Assembly: GCA_903907745.1 (NCBI GenBank)
Contig: CAIVPF010000052.1
Location: 1-64,000, forward strand
Source: an uncultured Cytophagaceae bacterium
Lineage (GTDB): Bacteria; Bacteroidota; Bacteroidia; Cytophagales; Spirosomataceae
Direction: 5' to 3'
DNA length: 64,000 bases
Shown here: positions 26,356 to 36,744 of the stretch, one piece after another
Position numbering within the stretch: position 1 is the first letter of the stretch
Layout: every line of letters starts with the position of its first letter
The notes under the pieces: model-generated
Seen by the model: only the letters and a program-made list of their open reading frames with translations
What the model was told of the DNA's origin: nothing
The model's database searches: none
Translations under genes and position numbers: made by a program

Positions 26356-27534
26356 ATGGAAACTAAAAAATTCGTCCAATTAAAACCTGGCAAAGACGCG
26401 CCTGTAAAAAGATTTCACCCATGGATTTTTTCAGGTGCCATTCTAAAACAAAGCCAAAATCTACAAGACGGAGATTGGGTAGATGTGACCAGTTCGAGGG
26501 AGGAATTCCTTGGGACCGGACATTTCCACCATGGAAGTATCACAGTTAAAATCGTTTCCTTCAAGCCCATCGATTCCAAGGCTGATTTTTGGAAATCAAA
26601 AATCGAACAGGCCTATGCTTTACGAAAAATAATTCCATTCCATCAAACGAATGCCTTTCGACTTATTCATGGCGAAGGAGACGCTTGCCCAGGTTTGGTG
26701 ATTGATTTCTATAACGGTATTTTAGTTTTTCAAGCCCATACCATTGGCATGCATTTGGACCGAGCGGAAATTGTGCAAGCCCTAAAATCAGTATTCGGAG
26801 CGCAAGTCGTAGCTATTTATGACAAAAGTAAAGAAACCCTCCCTCCCGAATATGCAGCGACTTGCCAAAACGGATTTCTTTTTGGTGAAGTACCTGTTCC
26901 GCATCGTATCGAGGAGAATGGAGTTGCCTTTTCGGTCAACTGGGTTACGGGGCAAAAAACTGGATTTTTTATTGACCAACGAGATAATCGCAAACTAATT
27001 GCCGAATATGCGGAGGGGAAATCCATCCTTAACACATTTTGTTATTCAGGAGGATTTTCTTTGTATGCCTTAAAAGCGGGCGCTAAAAAAGTGATTTCCC
27101 TAGATGCATCGGCTAAAGCAATCGATTTAGTCAATCAAAATAGTGAATTAAATGGCATCAGCGAAGGACACGAAGCCATTGTGGGCGAAACCCTACCCTA
27201 TTTAAAAAACACCGAAGAGATATTTGATATCATTATTTTGGATCCACCCGCCTTTGCGAAATCACTAGGAAGCAAACACAAAGCCTTGCAAGGATATCAG
27301 AAAATCAATCAATTAGCCTTGAAAAAAATTAAACCCAACGGACTCCTGTTCACCTTTTCATGCTCCCAAGTGATTTCACGTGATTTATTCTACAACATGC
27401 TCGTTGCCGCAGGCATCGAAGCCGGACGTGAAATCCAAGTCCTTCATCAAATGACCCAGGCACCAGATCATCCGATCAATTTATTCCATCCAGAAAGCAA
27501 TTACTTAAAAGGATTTGTCCTTCGGGTTATTTAA
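26356..27534 (+). CDS. Class I SAM-dependent rRNA methyltransferase (RlmI-like, N-terminal PUA)
   Basis: PUA-like N-terminus; ILNTFCYSGGFSLYALKAGAKKVISLDAS; ILDPPAFAKS. Start moved to METKKFVQLKPGKD. Confidence 0.93.
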   Translation: METKKFVQLKPGKDAPVKRFHPWIFSGAILKQSQNLQDGDWVDVTSSREEFLGTGHFHHGSITVKIVSFKPIDSKADFWKSKIEQAYALRKIIPFHQTNAFRLIHGEGDACPGLVIDFYNGILVFQAHTIGMHLDRAEIVQALKSVFGAQVVAIYDKSKETLPPEYAATCQNGFLFGEVPVPHRIEENGVAFSVNWVTGQKTGFFIDQRDNRKLIAEYAEGKSILNTFCYSGGFSLYALKAGAKKVISLDASAKAIDLVNQNSELNGISEGHEAIVGETLPYLKNTEEIFDIIILDPPAFAKSLGSKHKALQGYQKINQLALKKIKPNGLLFTFSCSQVISRDLFYNMLVAAGIEAGREIQVLHQMTQAPDHPINLFHPESNYLKGFVLRVI

Positions 27535-28676
27535 TTCACAAAACGGAATAAACGACTCCAGCGAATTTTTCCTTTAAACAAGCCTTTGTTCGGATCTAAT
27601 GACATCCAAACAAATACCGCCTTTCCTACGATATGATCTGCCGGCACAAATCCCCAAAACCGAGAATCTGCTGAATTATGGCGATTATCACCCATCATAA
27701 AATAATAATCCTGCTTAAACGTATAGCTCTTTAATGGCTTTCCATTTTGCAAAATTTGATCGCCTTGCACCGTTATCCCTTCATTTCCTTCGTATTTTGA
27801 AATCGCCTCTTGGTATAATTTGACATTTTTAGGATCCAAATTTATCGTCAAGCCTTTCGCAGGAATTTTAATAGGACCATACCAATCACGATTCCATTTA
27901 AATAAAGTAGTATCATGCGGAAAAATAGCATCAAAAGTCACTCCTTTGGGATCTTTGAAAGAATCATAATCGAAAGTTTTCGCCCAAGATGCTTTGGCTA
28001 TTTGGTCCAACATACTTTTGGACGTATTTAATTTATAGCCGACCAATTGATTCAAAGAATCTGCTAATGGCAACCAATCAGCGGAATCAAAACTTGCATC
28101 TGGCGCATTTCGAATACCATATTCATCAAAAAACTTTTCATCTAAATTCTCTTTGGTCTTCATGAAAACAGGATGTTGCATCCGTTCCGGATTCTCCATT
28201 GGTTTTTGATTCACAAAAACTTGTTGGTCACGCACTTCCAAAACATCCCCTGGCGTAGCTACACAGCGCTTCACATAAAATGTACGCAAATCCAATGGCG
28301 CATCCCCATCCTCCTCAAAATTCGGGACATTGAACACGACCGCATCCCCCTTTTTCACCTCGGAAAAACCAGGTAAACGAAAAGTGGGTAAATTGAGCCA
28401 ACGTAAATAAGAAGGAATATTGGTAAACCAAATCTTTTGATGCGTCAATGGCAACTGCAAAGGCGTTTTAGGCGTCCGAACGCCGTAATGCATTTTGCTT
28501 ACAAATAGAAAATCACCAACCATTAAGGAACTTTCCATGGAAGGTGTTGGAATCGTATAAGCCTCAAATAGGAAAAAACGAATTAAGGTGGCCGCCACTA
28601 CAGCGAACATCACGGAATCCAACCACTCACGAAAGGCTGATTTTGGGCTAGGCTTTTTTGTTTCTTTTACAGACAT
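27531..28676 (-). CDS. lepB: Signal peptidase I
   Basis: TIPTPSMESSLMVGDFLFVSKMHYG, YVKRCVATPGDVLEV, MMGDNRHNSADSRFWGFVP. Confidence 0.95.
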   Translation of the reverse strand: MSVKETKKPSPKSAFREWLDSVMFAVVAATLIRFFLFEAYTIPTPSMESSLMVGDFLFVSKMHYGVRTPKTPLQLPLTHQKIWFTNIPSYLRWLNLPTFRLPGFSEVKKGDAVVFNVPNFEEDGDAPLDLRTFYVKRCVATPGDVLEVRDQQVFVNQKPMENPERMQHPVFMKTKENLDEKFFDEYGIRNAPDASFDSADWLPLADSLNQLVGYKLNTSKSMLDQIAKASWAKTFDYDSFKDPKGVTFDAIFPHDTTLFKWNRDWYGPIKIPAKGLTINLDPKNVKLYQEAISKYEGNEGITVQGDQILQNGKPLKSYTFKQDYYFMMGDNRHNSADSRFWGFVPADHIVGKAVFVWMSLDPNKGLFKGKIRWSRLFRFVN

Positions 28677-28680
28677 AAAC

Positions 28681-29463
28681 TTATTTTTTTTGTAAATAAT
28701 GATCAATTAATTCTTGAGACGGCTTATTAATGTAGGGGGAAGGAAATCCTCGTTCAATAAAATCAGGATCTTCCATATTCGTATAACGCAAATGGGAAGA
28801 CCAGCGTATCTCATTATTTGTAATCACACCTGATTCATGTACCAAAAGTGTAGAAAAAATAACAATATCACCCACGTTAACCTCAGGCTGCAAGGAAGGA
28901 TAGGCCGATCGATCAAAGGGAACTTCAGCAAAACCATTTTCCAATTTATCCGTCAAAGGCCCCAATTTATGACTGCCTGGATAAAAAATTACAGGTCCGT
29001 GTCCTAGCGTTAAATCAATTAATGGAAACCAAATCACTATCGAATCCTGGGAAGACAACATAGAGACCCAATCTTGATGTAATGGAGTTTTATAAAAATG
29101 CTCCGACATCGCTAAATCTGGATGATTAAAAAACAACACAGGCCGCGTACACATCAATGGGCTAGATAAGCCTAAACCTTTTACCAATTGAACCAATTCG
29201 GGATCCACGGACAATTGATATAACTCAACTAATCCCGTTTGAATCAATTTACCACAACTCGTAAAAGTCGATAAATGATTTTGGAACAAAGTCGTCATTT
29301 GGGTTAAAAAATCTCCTTCAATTCCCAAATGATCAAACTGAATTTGAAAAATACGCTTGGCCGCTAGATGAATATTTTCAATCGTCTGCTGATCAAAAAA
29401 ACCAGAAATCACCACGACCCCGTCTTTATCTAAATCAGTCTTTAATTGTGCTAAATCCAACAT
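28681..29463 (-). CDS. Phytanoyl-CoA dioxygenase (PhyH) family Fe(II)/2OG oxygenase
   Basis: PLHQDWVSML (HxD), DLTLGHGPVIFYPGSHKLG, VGDIVIFSTLLVHESG (distal His). Confidence 0.88.
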   Translation of the reverse strand: MLDLAQLKTDLDKDGVVVISGFFDQQTIENIHLAAKRIFQIQFDHLGIEGDFLTQMTTLFQNHLSTFTSCGKLIQTGLVELYQLSVDPELVQLVKGLGLSSPLMCTRPVLFFNHPDLAMSEHFYKTPLHQDWVSMLSSQDSIVIWFPLIDLTLGHGPVIFYPGSHKLGPLTDKLENGFAEVPFDRSAYPSLQPEVNVGDIVIFSTLLVHESGVITNNEIRWSSHLRYTNMEDPDFIERGFPSPYINKPSQELIDHYLQKK

Positions 29464-29468
29464 ATCTT

Positions 29469-30182
29469 TTATTTCAACATATCATCCATGCCCAACACTC
29501 CTTTCTTATCTGCTACCCATTCTGCCGCAATCACCGCCCCTAAGGCAAATCCTTCCCGACTATAGGCCTCATGTGTAATTTCAATTTGATCTACTTTCGA
29601 AATATATTTTACCGTATGAGTTCCTGGTTTGGTGGATTCTCGTTGAGACCAAATCGCAACTTCATCTGCGCTCGGTATCTGATTATTTACCCATTTATTT
29701 TTAGCTGCATGTGCATCGATTATCCCTTCAGCTATCGTAATCGCCGTTCCACTCGGAGAATCCTTCTTTTCCAAATGATGGATTTCATTGGTATAAATAT
29801 CGTATTCTTTTTGAGGTGCCATTAAGTTGGCCAACATTTTATTCAATTTAAAAAATAAATTGACCCCAATCGAATAGTTTGAAGCATAAAAAAAAGTACC
29901 CTGATGAGTCTTGGTGGCGGTTTCTACCTCTTGTTTTTTTTCGAGCCAACCGGTCGTTCCACACACCACCGGAATCTGTTTTTCAATACAGGTCATGATA
30001 TTATCAAAAGCGGAAGCTGGATTCGAAAATTCAATCGCTACATCCGCATTTGCCGAGGTTAAAGAAGCTAAATCAGAAGCATTATCAATATCAATTTTAG
30101 CTACAATTTCATGTCCACGACTTAGCGCTAGACGCTCAATTTCGCGACCCATTTTCCCATACCCAATCAAAACAATCCTCAT
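29469..30182 (-). CDS. dapB: 4-hydroxy-tetrahydrodipicolinate reductase
   Basis: MRIVLIGYGKMGREIERLA; EIHHLEKKDSPSGTAITIAEGI. Confidence 0.95.
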   Translation of the reverse strand: MRIVLIGYGKMGREIERLALSRGHEIVAKIDIDNASDLASLTSANADVAIEFSNPASAFDNIMTCIEKQIPVVCGTTGWLEKKQEVETATKTHQGTFFYASNYSIGVNLFFKLNKMLANLMAPQKEYDIYTNEIHHLEKKDSPSGTAITIAEGIIDAHAAKNKWVNNQIPSADEVAIWSQRESTKPGTHTVKYISKVDQIEITHEAYSREGFALGAVIAAEWVADKKGVLGMDDMLK

Positions 30183-30188
30183 TTCCTA

Positions 30189-30803
30189 CTATTTTTTAAA
30201 ATGAAAAGTCAAAGATACACCCGAATAGAGCATTTTCGAAAAAGGGTCAAAATCCACATTCGGCTTTATTCGCATACTTATATCATCCGACACATCAAAA
30301 GTCTTTAAGTGTGCACTCACATTTGCATCCACCACATTTAAACCCCAAGCTAAAAACATGCCAATATACGTATAATCCCGATTTCTTCGGTAACCATCGT
30401 TTAAGCGCTTCAATTGGTTCACGTCCAAATCCCGAATTTGCCCATCTTCATAAGGAACCGCCACAGTTGCCGGTGGCTTATAACTGGGATCCTCGGGATG
30501 AACAGAAACGATGTAATAAAAGTCCCTGTACTTCATATACCGCTCATGATTAAAACTGGCAATCAATCCCAAACTAATAAAGGCTCCAGCGACCAAAGGT
30601 AATTTCCAATACTGTCGATTAGAAACCTGACCCCAACCCGGTAAAATCATCGAACGGATGGTAGATTTTCTTGGAACGATTTTAAAAGCTTTTTTTACTA
30701 AGGTATCTTGCTTCACCATCAAGGTATCTGCGGCCATATTAGCTTGTAAAATCCCTAGGAATAAAAAACAAAAACACGAAAAACCCTTCGCAAATTGGCT
30801 CAT
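30189..30803 (-). CDS. DUF5683 domain-containing protein
   Basis: KSTIRSMILPGWGQVSNRQYWKLPLVAGAFISLGL is typical DUF5683; position between parB and dapB as in other Bacteroidota. Confidence 0.8.
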   Translation of the reverse strand: MSQFAKGFSCFCFLFLGILQANMAADTLMVKQDTLVKKAFKIVPRKSTIRSMILPGWGQVSNRQYWKLPLVAGAFISLGLIASFNHERYMKYRDFYYIVSVHPEDPSYKPPATVAVPYEDGQIRDLDVNQLKRLNDGYRRNRDYTYIGMFLAWGLNVVDANVSAHLKTFDVSDDISMRIKPNVDFDPFSKMLYSGVSLTFHFKK

Positions 30804-30807
30804 GTAC

Positions 30808-31734
30808 TTATTTTTGAACCCCTTCGATGAACTTCACTAATTCATCCTTTGATTTAAAAGTAAATTTCAGTTCACCTTTACCTTCCTCACTCATTTTCAA
30901 ATGCACAGGTAAAGGAAACAAAGCACTAATTTGACTTTGCAAAGCTTGTATTTCAGCTACATTCAAAACGCCTGAGGTTTTTCCAGCTGGCTTTTCTTCA
31001 TGCTGATGGGCAGATTGCCGAACCGCATCTTCTAATTTTCTAACCGACCACTCTTCTGAAATAGCCTTTTGAAACAAACTATTTTGCAATTCCGCATTTT
31101 CTAAAGAAACCAATGAACGCGCATGACCCATACTCAATCGATTATCCCGAATAGCAATTTGAATGTGCGCTGGCAATTTCAATAAACGCATATAATTAGT
31201 CACTGTAGATCTATTTTTACCTACTCGACTTCCTAAATCCTCTTGTTTCAATTGACACTCATCCATCAAACGCTTATAGGAAAGTGCAATTTCAATGGCA
31301 TTTAAATTTTCACGCTGAATATTTTCAATCAGCGCCATCTCGATCATTTGTTGATCATCCGCCGTCCGCACATAAGCGGGAATTTGATTTAAACCAGCAA
31401 TTTTAGAGGCTTGTAAACGGCGTTCCCCTGAAATCAATTGGAATTTACGTGGCGCAATTTTCCGAACAGTAATGGGTTGTATGATCCCATGCAAACGGAT
31501 CGATTCCGCCAAATCTTGCAAAGCGTCTTGTTCAAAATGCTCACGCGGCTGAAAAGGATTGGTTTCAATGAAATCCAAGGAAATCTCTTCCATTAAATTC
31601 ACCGTATCCAAACTTCCCGCAAAATCAGAAGCATGTAAACCTTTTCGCTGAACTTGTTCAGTATCATCCAATAAAGCGCCAAGTCCCCGACCTAACCCAA
31701 TTCTTTTTTTAGAATTTGACTCCAATTTACTCAT
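30808..31734 (-). CDS. parB: Chromosome partitioning protein ParB
   Basis: IETNPFQPREHFEQDALQDLAESIRLHGIIQPITVRK...GERRLQASKIAG. Confidence 0.96.
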   Translation of the reverse strand: MSKLESNSKKRIGLGRGLGALLDDTEQVQRKGLHASDFAGSLDTVNLMEEISLDFIETNPFQPREHFEQDALQDLAESIRLHGIIQPITVRKIAPRKFQLISGERRLQASKIAGLNQIPAYVRTADDQQMIEMALIENIQRENLNAIEIALSYKRLMDECQLKQEDLGSRVGKNRSTVTNYMRLLKLPAHIQIAIRDNRLSMGHARSLVSLENAELQNSLFQKAISEEWSVRKLEDAVRQSAHQHEEKPAGKTSGVLNVAEIQALQSQISALFPLPVHLKMSEEGKGELKFTFKSKDELVKFIEGVQK

Positions 31735-31744
31735 ATGCTATTAT

Positions 31745-32524
31745 TTAAATGGCTTGTAATAAACCATTTTTACGTAAAATTTCCCGTGCTAAATTTAAAT
31801 AACTGATCGTACCTTTTCCTTCTGCATCGTGCATGATAGCTGGAATTCCATAACTCGGCGATTCAGACAGACGAATATTCCGCGGAATAATTGTCTCAAA
31901 AACCATATTTTTAAAATGGGAATTAACTTCACTCACAACTTGATGAGATAAGCGCAAACGCAAATCATACATCGTCAATAAGATCCCTTCAATCACCAAG
32001 GCTTGATTTAATCGCGCTTGGATAATTTTAATCGTGTTTAATAACTTCCCTAAACCTTCCAATGCATAATACTCACATTGCACAGGGATTATCACTGAAT
32101 CCGCCGCTGTAAGACTATTAATCGTAATTAAACCCAAGGACGGGGAACAATCCATAATGATAAAATCATAGGAATCTTTAATCGAAGCTAATGCATCCTT
32201 CATTTTCCCCTCACGGTTCGTTAAATTAATCATTTCAATTTCCGCACCTACCAAATCTATATGAGATGGTATAATATCCAGAAAGGGAACTTCGGTGGCT
32301 ACAATACTTTCTTGAACCGTCGATAATCCTACCATGCATTCATAAATGCTTCGTGAAATTTCTTTTGGATTAAAACCTAATCCGGATGTGGAATTCGCTT
32401 GTGGATCCGCATCAATAATCAAGGTTTTAAACTCCAAAGCCGCCAAACTAGCCGCTAAATTAATAGCCGTGGTGGTTTTCCCAACCCCCCCTTTTTGATT
32501 AGCAATTGCAATGATTTTACCCAT
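31745..32524 (-). CDS. parA: Chromosome partitioning ATPase ParA
   Basis: MGKIIAIANQKGGVGKTTTAINLAASLA, deviant Walker A. Confidence 0.97.
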   Translation of the reverse strand: MGKIIAIANQKGGVGKTTTAINLAASLAALEFKTLIIDADPQANSTSGLGFNPKEISRSIYECMVGLSTVQESIVATEVPFLDIIPSHIDLVGAEIEMINLTNREGKMKDALASIKDSYDFIIMDCSPSLGLITINSLTAADSVIIPVQCEYYALEGLGKLLNTIKIIQARLNQALVIEGILLTMYDLRLRLSHQVVSEVNSHFKNMVFETIIPRNIRLSESPSYGIPAIMHDAEGKGTISYLNLAREILRKNGLLQAI

Positions 32525-32621
32525 GAGTAATTAATTTTGAAGACAATATTACAAAAAAGGTTTCACATCTTTTCGTTGCAAGCAACATTCTATTTATCTT
32601 GTACATGAATCTACCTTACCT

Positions 32622-34214
32622 ATGACAAACACACCTTCATCATCCCACCCTAAAGGCCTTTATGTATTATATTCAACCGAAATGTGGGAACGCTTTAATT
32701 TCTATGGAATGCGGGCTATGCTATCCCTATTCCTTGTAAATGCCCTAGCATTTAAACAGACGGAAGCGTCAATTTTATATGGAGGATTTTTAGGATTAAG
32801 TTATTTGACTACAATGATGGGAGGATTCGTTTCCGACCGTTTCTTAGGCAATCGAAATTGCATTATTATAGGTGGATTGGTGATGGCCATTGGCCAATTA
32901 TGTTTGTTTGGATCAGCCAATACTTTTCAAGGAAATATCGACCTCGCAAATGGTTTAATGTGGCTAGGTTTATTATTCCTGATTCTAGGCAATGGATTTT
33001 TCAAACCCAATATTTCCTCCATGGTGGGCCAATTATATCCCAAAGGAGACAATCGCCTAGACGCTGCCTTCACCATCTTTTATATGGGAATCAATACAGG
33101 AGCATTTTTAGGGATGTTGATTTGTCCCTGGTTAGGCGATGTGAAAGTAGATGGTGTTCGTAATTTAGACGCCTTCAAATGGGGATTTCTTGCAGCAGGA
33201 ATAGCCATGTTAATCGGAACGGTTAGCTTCTATTTTCTCAAAAACAAATACATCGTTAAACCTAACGGCGAACCAGTAGGAGAAGCTCCCAAATTTAACG
33301 AAGTTTCAAATGAAGAACTTGAATCCGAAAAGGCTGTCTTTTCAAATAAATCAATCCTTATCACGTTGGCCATTTTCTTTTCATTGATTTTAGGCTTTCA
33401 CCAATTATCCCTTTCTGCCGAGGCTAACCCGATTAAAGACTGGATATATCCCATTATTTATGCGGCAGGTATCAGCTTAGCCTTTTTGATCATGACCGAT
33501 CGGGCCCTAACACCCATTGAACGAAATCGCATCTGGGTAATGTATATCATCGCTTTTTTTGTCATTTTCTTTTGGGCAGCCTATGAACAGGCAGGTTCTT
33601 CGTTGACCTTCATTGCGGACCAACAAACCGATTTGCATTTCCTAGGTTTTGAATTACCCCCAAGTTCCGTTCAAAATGCCAATTCGTTTTTTATCATTTT
33701 ACTCGCATTCCCATTTAGCTGGATTTGGATTCGTCTTTCCAAAAAAGGCATCGAACCTAATTCCCCAGCCAAACAAGCCATTGGTTTATTACTATTAGCC
33801 ATAGGGTATTTAATTATCGCCCTGCAAGTCAAAGACCTTGGCACGGGAAAATTAGGCGTGGTTTGGTTATTTATCATGTATTTATTCCATACGATGGGTG
33901 AATTATGTTTATCACCTATTGGTTTGTCCCTCGTTTCTAAATTGGCACCCAAACGTTTCTCTTCTTTATTAATGGGCGTATGGTTTTTAGCGAATGCAGC
34001 CGGTTATGCTTTGGCAGGAACTTTAGGCGCATTACTTCCTCCCGTGGATTCAGGACAGGGTACCGCCCTCAACTTCCCAAGCTTTTTAGGATTCGAAATT
34101 CATAACCTATATGAATTCTTTATGGTTTTTGTGATTATGGCAGGTATTGCTGCTGTTTTATTGTATACCTTGGCGAACGGTCCTTTAAAACGAATGATGC
34201 ATGGCATCCGATAA
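32622..34214 (+). CDS. Peptide MFS transporter (POT family)
   Basis: STEMWERFNFYGMRAMLSLFLVNAL; GNGFFKPNISSMVGQLYPKGDNRLDAAFTIFYMGINTGAF. Confidence 0.94.
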   Translation: MTNTPSSSHPKGLYVLYSTEMWERFNFYGMRAMLSLFLVNALAFKQTEASILYGGFLGLSYLTTMMGGFVSDRFLGNRNCIIIGGLVMAIGQLCLFGSANTFQGNIDLANGLMWLGLLFLILGNGFFKPNISSMVGQLYPKGDNRLDAAFTIFYMGINTGAFLGMLICPWLGDVKVDGVRNLDAFKWGFLAAGIAMLIGTVSFYFLKNKYIVKPNGEPVGEAPKFNEVSNEELESEKAVFSNKSILITLAIFFSLILGFHQLSLSAEANPIKDWIYPIIYAAGISLAFLIMTDRALTPIERNRIWVMYIIAFFVIFFWAAYEQAGSSLTFIADQQTDLHFLGFELPPSSVQNANSFFIILLAFPFSWIWIRLSKKGIEPNSPAKQAIGLLLLAIGYLIIALQVKDLGTGKLGVVWLFIMYLFHTMGELCLSPIGLSLVSKLAPKRFSSLLMGVWFLANAAGYALAGTLGALLPPVDSGQGTALNFPSFLGFEIHNLYEFFMVFVIMAGIAAVLLYTLANGPLKRMMHGIR

Positions 34215-34225
34215 TCTTTTGACAT

Positions 34226-34927
34226 ATGAACGAACCAGATCATCATTTACACGAAAAACATTTAAAGAGTTCTGAATTCATTACCGATATCGTGATTGGT
34301 ATGTCGGATGGCCTCACAGTTCCATTTGCTTTAGCCGCGGGACTATCTGGAGCCGTTGCTTCCTCTTCCATTGTCACAACTGCCGGTATCGCTGAAATTG
34401 TAGCCGGCTCCATTGCCATGGGATTAGGCGGTTATTTAGCTGGCCAAACAGAACAAGAGCATTACGAAGCCGAATTAAAAAGAGAGTACGAAGAGGTAGA
34501 ACGGGTGCCTGATCGAGAAAAAGAAGAAATCCGAGAGGTTTTTGAAAGTTACGGCCTAACGCCTGAAGCACAAGAAATTGTTGTAGAAGCCATTTCAAGT
34601 GACAAAGACAAGTGGGTTGATTTCATGATGCGCTTCGAATTAGGTTTGGAAAAACCCAATCCTAATCGTGCTCGAAACTCAGCCTTTACTATCGGACTAT
34701 CCTATGTAGTCGGTGGATTTATCCCATTGATTCCCTATTTCTACGTAGAAAATCCAGTGGATGGACTAATTTTTTCGGCAGAAATAACCCTCGTAGCTTT
34801 ATTGGTTTTCGGCTATTTCAAAAGCAAAGTAACGGGACAAAATCCATGGCTAGGTTCGGTAAAAGTGGCCTCCATTGGGGCCGCAGCCGCAGCGGCAGCT
34901 TATATGGTGGCTAAATTATTTCAATAA
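34226..34927 (+). CDS. VIT1/CCC1-family transporter
   Basis: ITDIVIGMSDGLTVPFALAAGLSGAVASSSIVTTAGIAEIVAGSIAMGLGGYLAG. Confidence 0.93.
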   Translation: MNEPDHHLHEKHLKSSEFITDIVIGMSDGLTVPFALAAGLSGAVASSSIVTTAGIAEIVAGSIAMGLGGYLAGQTEQEHYEAELKREYEEVERVPDREKEEIREVFESYGLTPEAQEIVVEAISSDKDKWVDFMMRFELGLEKPNPNRARNSAFTIGLSYVVGGFIPLIPYFYVENPVDGLIFSAEITLVALLVFGYFKSKVTGQNPWLGSVKVASIGAAAAAAAYMVAKLFQ

Positions 34928-36609
34928 GCCGAAACCGTATCATCCCCGCGTGAATCTGCGCCTCCTTGGCGTTTGCCGGAAGGTAATATGAGAATTCCTT
35001 CCACTAGACCAATGCCTGCCGTAGGACCAAATTCATAGCCCTTCGATTTTAAACGAAATAATTGATCCTCCGAAAAACGCTTAGGTTCAAAACGTGTTTG
35101 TTCGGGTAACCATTGGTGATGAAAACGGGGAAATTCAACGGCCTGTTGCATATTCATCTTCATTTCCAATACATTCAAAGCTACCTGAAACACGCTTGTA
35201 ATGATCGTAGAGCCCCCAGGTGTGCCTAATACCATTTTTAATTGATTGTTTTCCGTGATAATGGTAGGGGTCATACTAGAAAGCATACGTTTTTGAGGTT
35301 GAATCTCATTAGCTTTTGTCCCAATCAATCCATATAAATTAGGCGCACCTGCTTTGGCACTAAAATCATCCATTTCATCATTTAATAAAAAGCCCGCACC
35401 GCCTACAAATACTTTACTTCCATAGGAATTATTCAAGGTAGTCGTGATGGAGACTGCATTTCCATCTGCATCAACGATAGAATAATGAGTAGTTTCAGGA
35501 CTTTCATAAGCCGGAAAATCACCAGCGGCTACCTCCTTACTTGGCGTCGCCCGATCAAAGGACATCGTCTTCATCCGGTCACTTAAATAAGCGGGATCAA
35601 CTAATTCTTTTAATGGAACTTTAACAAAATCGGGATCACCAAGCCATTTGGCACGATCAGCAAATACTCGACGTTCTGCTTCAATCATCACCTGTATCGT
35701 TGAATCAGAACTAGGTCCCCATTTCGCCAACGGATATTTTTCAACCATTTGCAATAACTGCGCTAAAGCCACCCCACCACTGGATGGAGGTGGCATTCCG
35801 ATAACTTCATAGCCTTTATAGGATTGAACGATGGGTTGCCGCCACACAGCACGGTACTTTTTCAAATCCTTTTTACTAATTATCCCTCCCTGCCTTTTCA
35901 TTTCAGAGACTATTAAATCAGCGGTTTTCCCTGCATAAAAACCTTTTAATTTTTTTTCTGAAATACGAATCAAACTTTCTGCTAAATCAGTTTGAATTAA
36001 TTTTTCACCCGTTTTCCAGGTATTGGTATCCGATTTGATCAAATAGGACTTGCCAGGATTTTCCTTGATAAAATCTGCTTTATTTCGGTTTAGGCCTCTT
36101 GCTTCTTTTTCCGTCAAATCAAGACCATTTTTTGCCAAATCAATCGCAGGAGCCACTAATTCTGCCCAAGTTAATTTCCCGAATTTCGAATGCATCTCAA
36201 CCATACCAGCCACAGTTCCTGGAACACCTGCTGAAAAAATCCCAACAAAACTTTTACCTGGAATAATATTCCCCTTTTCATCTAAATACATATCACGATG
36301 ACCTTTTAAAGGGGCCTTTTCACGATAATCTAGCGCGAAATTTTGACCTTTCGCATCTCTGTATACTAAAAAACCTCCTCCGCCTATATTTCCTGCGGAT
36401 GGATGACAAACGGCTAGAGCAAAATTGACCGCCACCGCGGCATCAATCGCATTTCCACCTTTTTTAAGGATTTCTAGTCCAACGGCACTAGCTACGGGAT
36501 GTGTAGAAACAACCATTCCTTTGGATGATTCGACCAAAGGTTTTTGCGTATTTTGAGCTTCAGAAATTAAATAAAAAGAAACGAAAAGAAAGGTTATCAA
36601 AAATTTCAT
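34921..36609 (-). CDS. ggt: Gamma-glutamyltransferase
   Basis: ESPETTHYSIVDADGNAVSITTTLNNSYGS with catalytic Thr. Start moved to MKFLITFLFVSFYLISEA signal peptide at 36609. Confidence 0.95.
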   Translation of the reverse strand: MKFLITFLFVSFYLISEAQNTQKPLVESSKGMVVSTHPVASAVGLEILKKGGNAIDAAVAVNFALAVCHPSAGNIGGGGFLVYRDAKGQNFALDYREKAPLKGHRDMYLDEKGNIIPGKSFVGIFSAGVPGTVAGMVEMHSKFGKLTWAELVAPAIDLAKNGLDLTEKEARGLNRNKADFIKENPGKSYLIKSDTNTWKTGEKLIQTDLAESLIRISEKKLKGFYAGKTADLIVSEMKRQGGIISKKDLKKYRAVWRQPIVQSYKGYEVIGMPPPSSGGVALAQLLQMVEKYPLAKWGPSSDSTIQVMIEAERRVFADRAKWLGDPDFVKVPLKELVDPAYLSDRMKTMSFDRATPSKEVAAGDFPAYESPETTHYSIVDADGNAVSITTTLNNSYGSKVFVGGAGFLLNDEMDDFSAKAGAPNLYGLIGTKANEIQPQKRMLSSMTPTIITENNQLKMVLGTPGGSTIITSVFQVALNVLEMKMNMQQAVEFPRFHHQWLPEQTRFEPKRFSEDQLFRLKSKGYEFGPTAGIGLVEGILILPSGKRQGGADSRGDDTVSAY

Positions 36610-36696
36610 AGGTTTTAATTTGGATGGAGCTTTAAAATTAATAGAAAAATGAGGAAAAGCAGTAATTGTTAAGGTTGTGTTAATAAAAATTAAAAT

Positions 36697-36704
36697 TAAC
36701 TTTG
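36697..36704 (+). promoter_or_regulatory. Candidate -7 element (TAACTTTG) of the serine palmitoyltransferase gene
   Basis: Matches TAnnTTTG, with TTG about 19 nt upstream (36675-36677); 40 nt before the GTG start. Confidence 0.55.
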
Positions 36705-36744
36705 TGATTATTTGAAGAATTTTTAACCAAAACGATAAATTAAA

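Noticed and set aside
32575-32586. GTTGC-AA-GCAAC dyad between parA and the POT transporter, considered as a parS or operator site
   Set aside because: Does not match the canonical parS TGTTTCACGTGAAACA and is short; no canonical parS was seen in the window.
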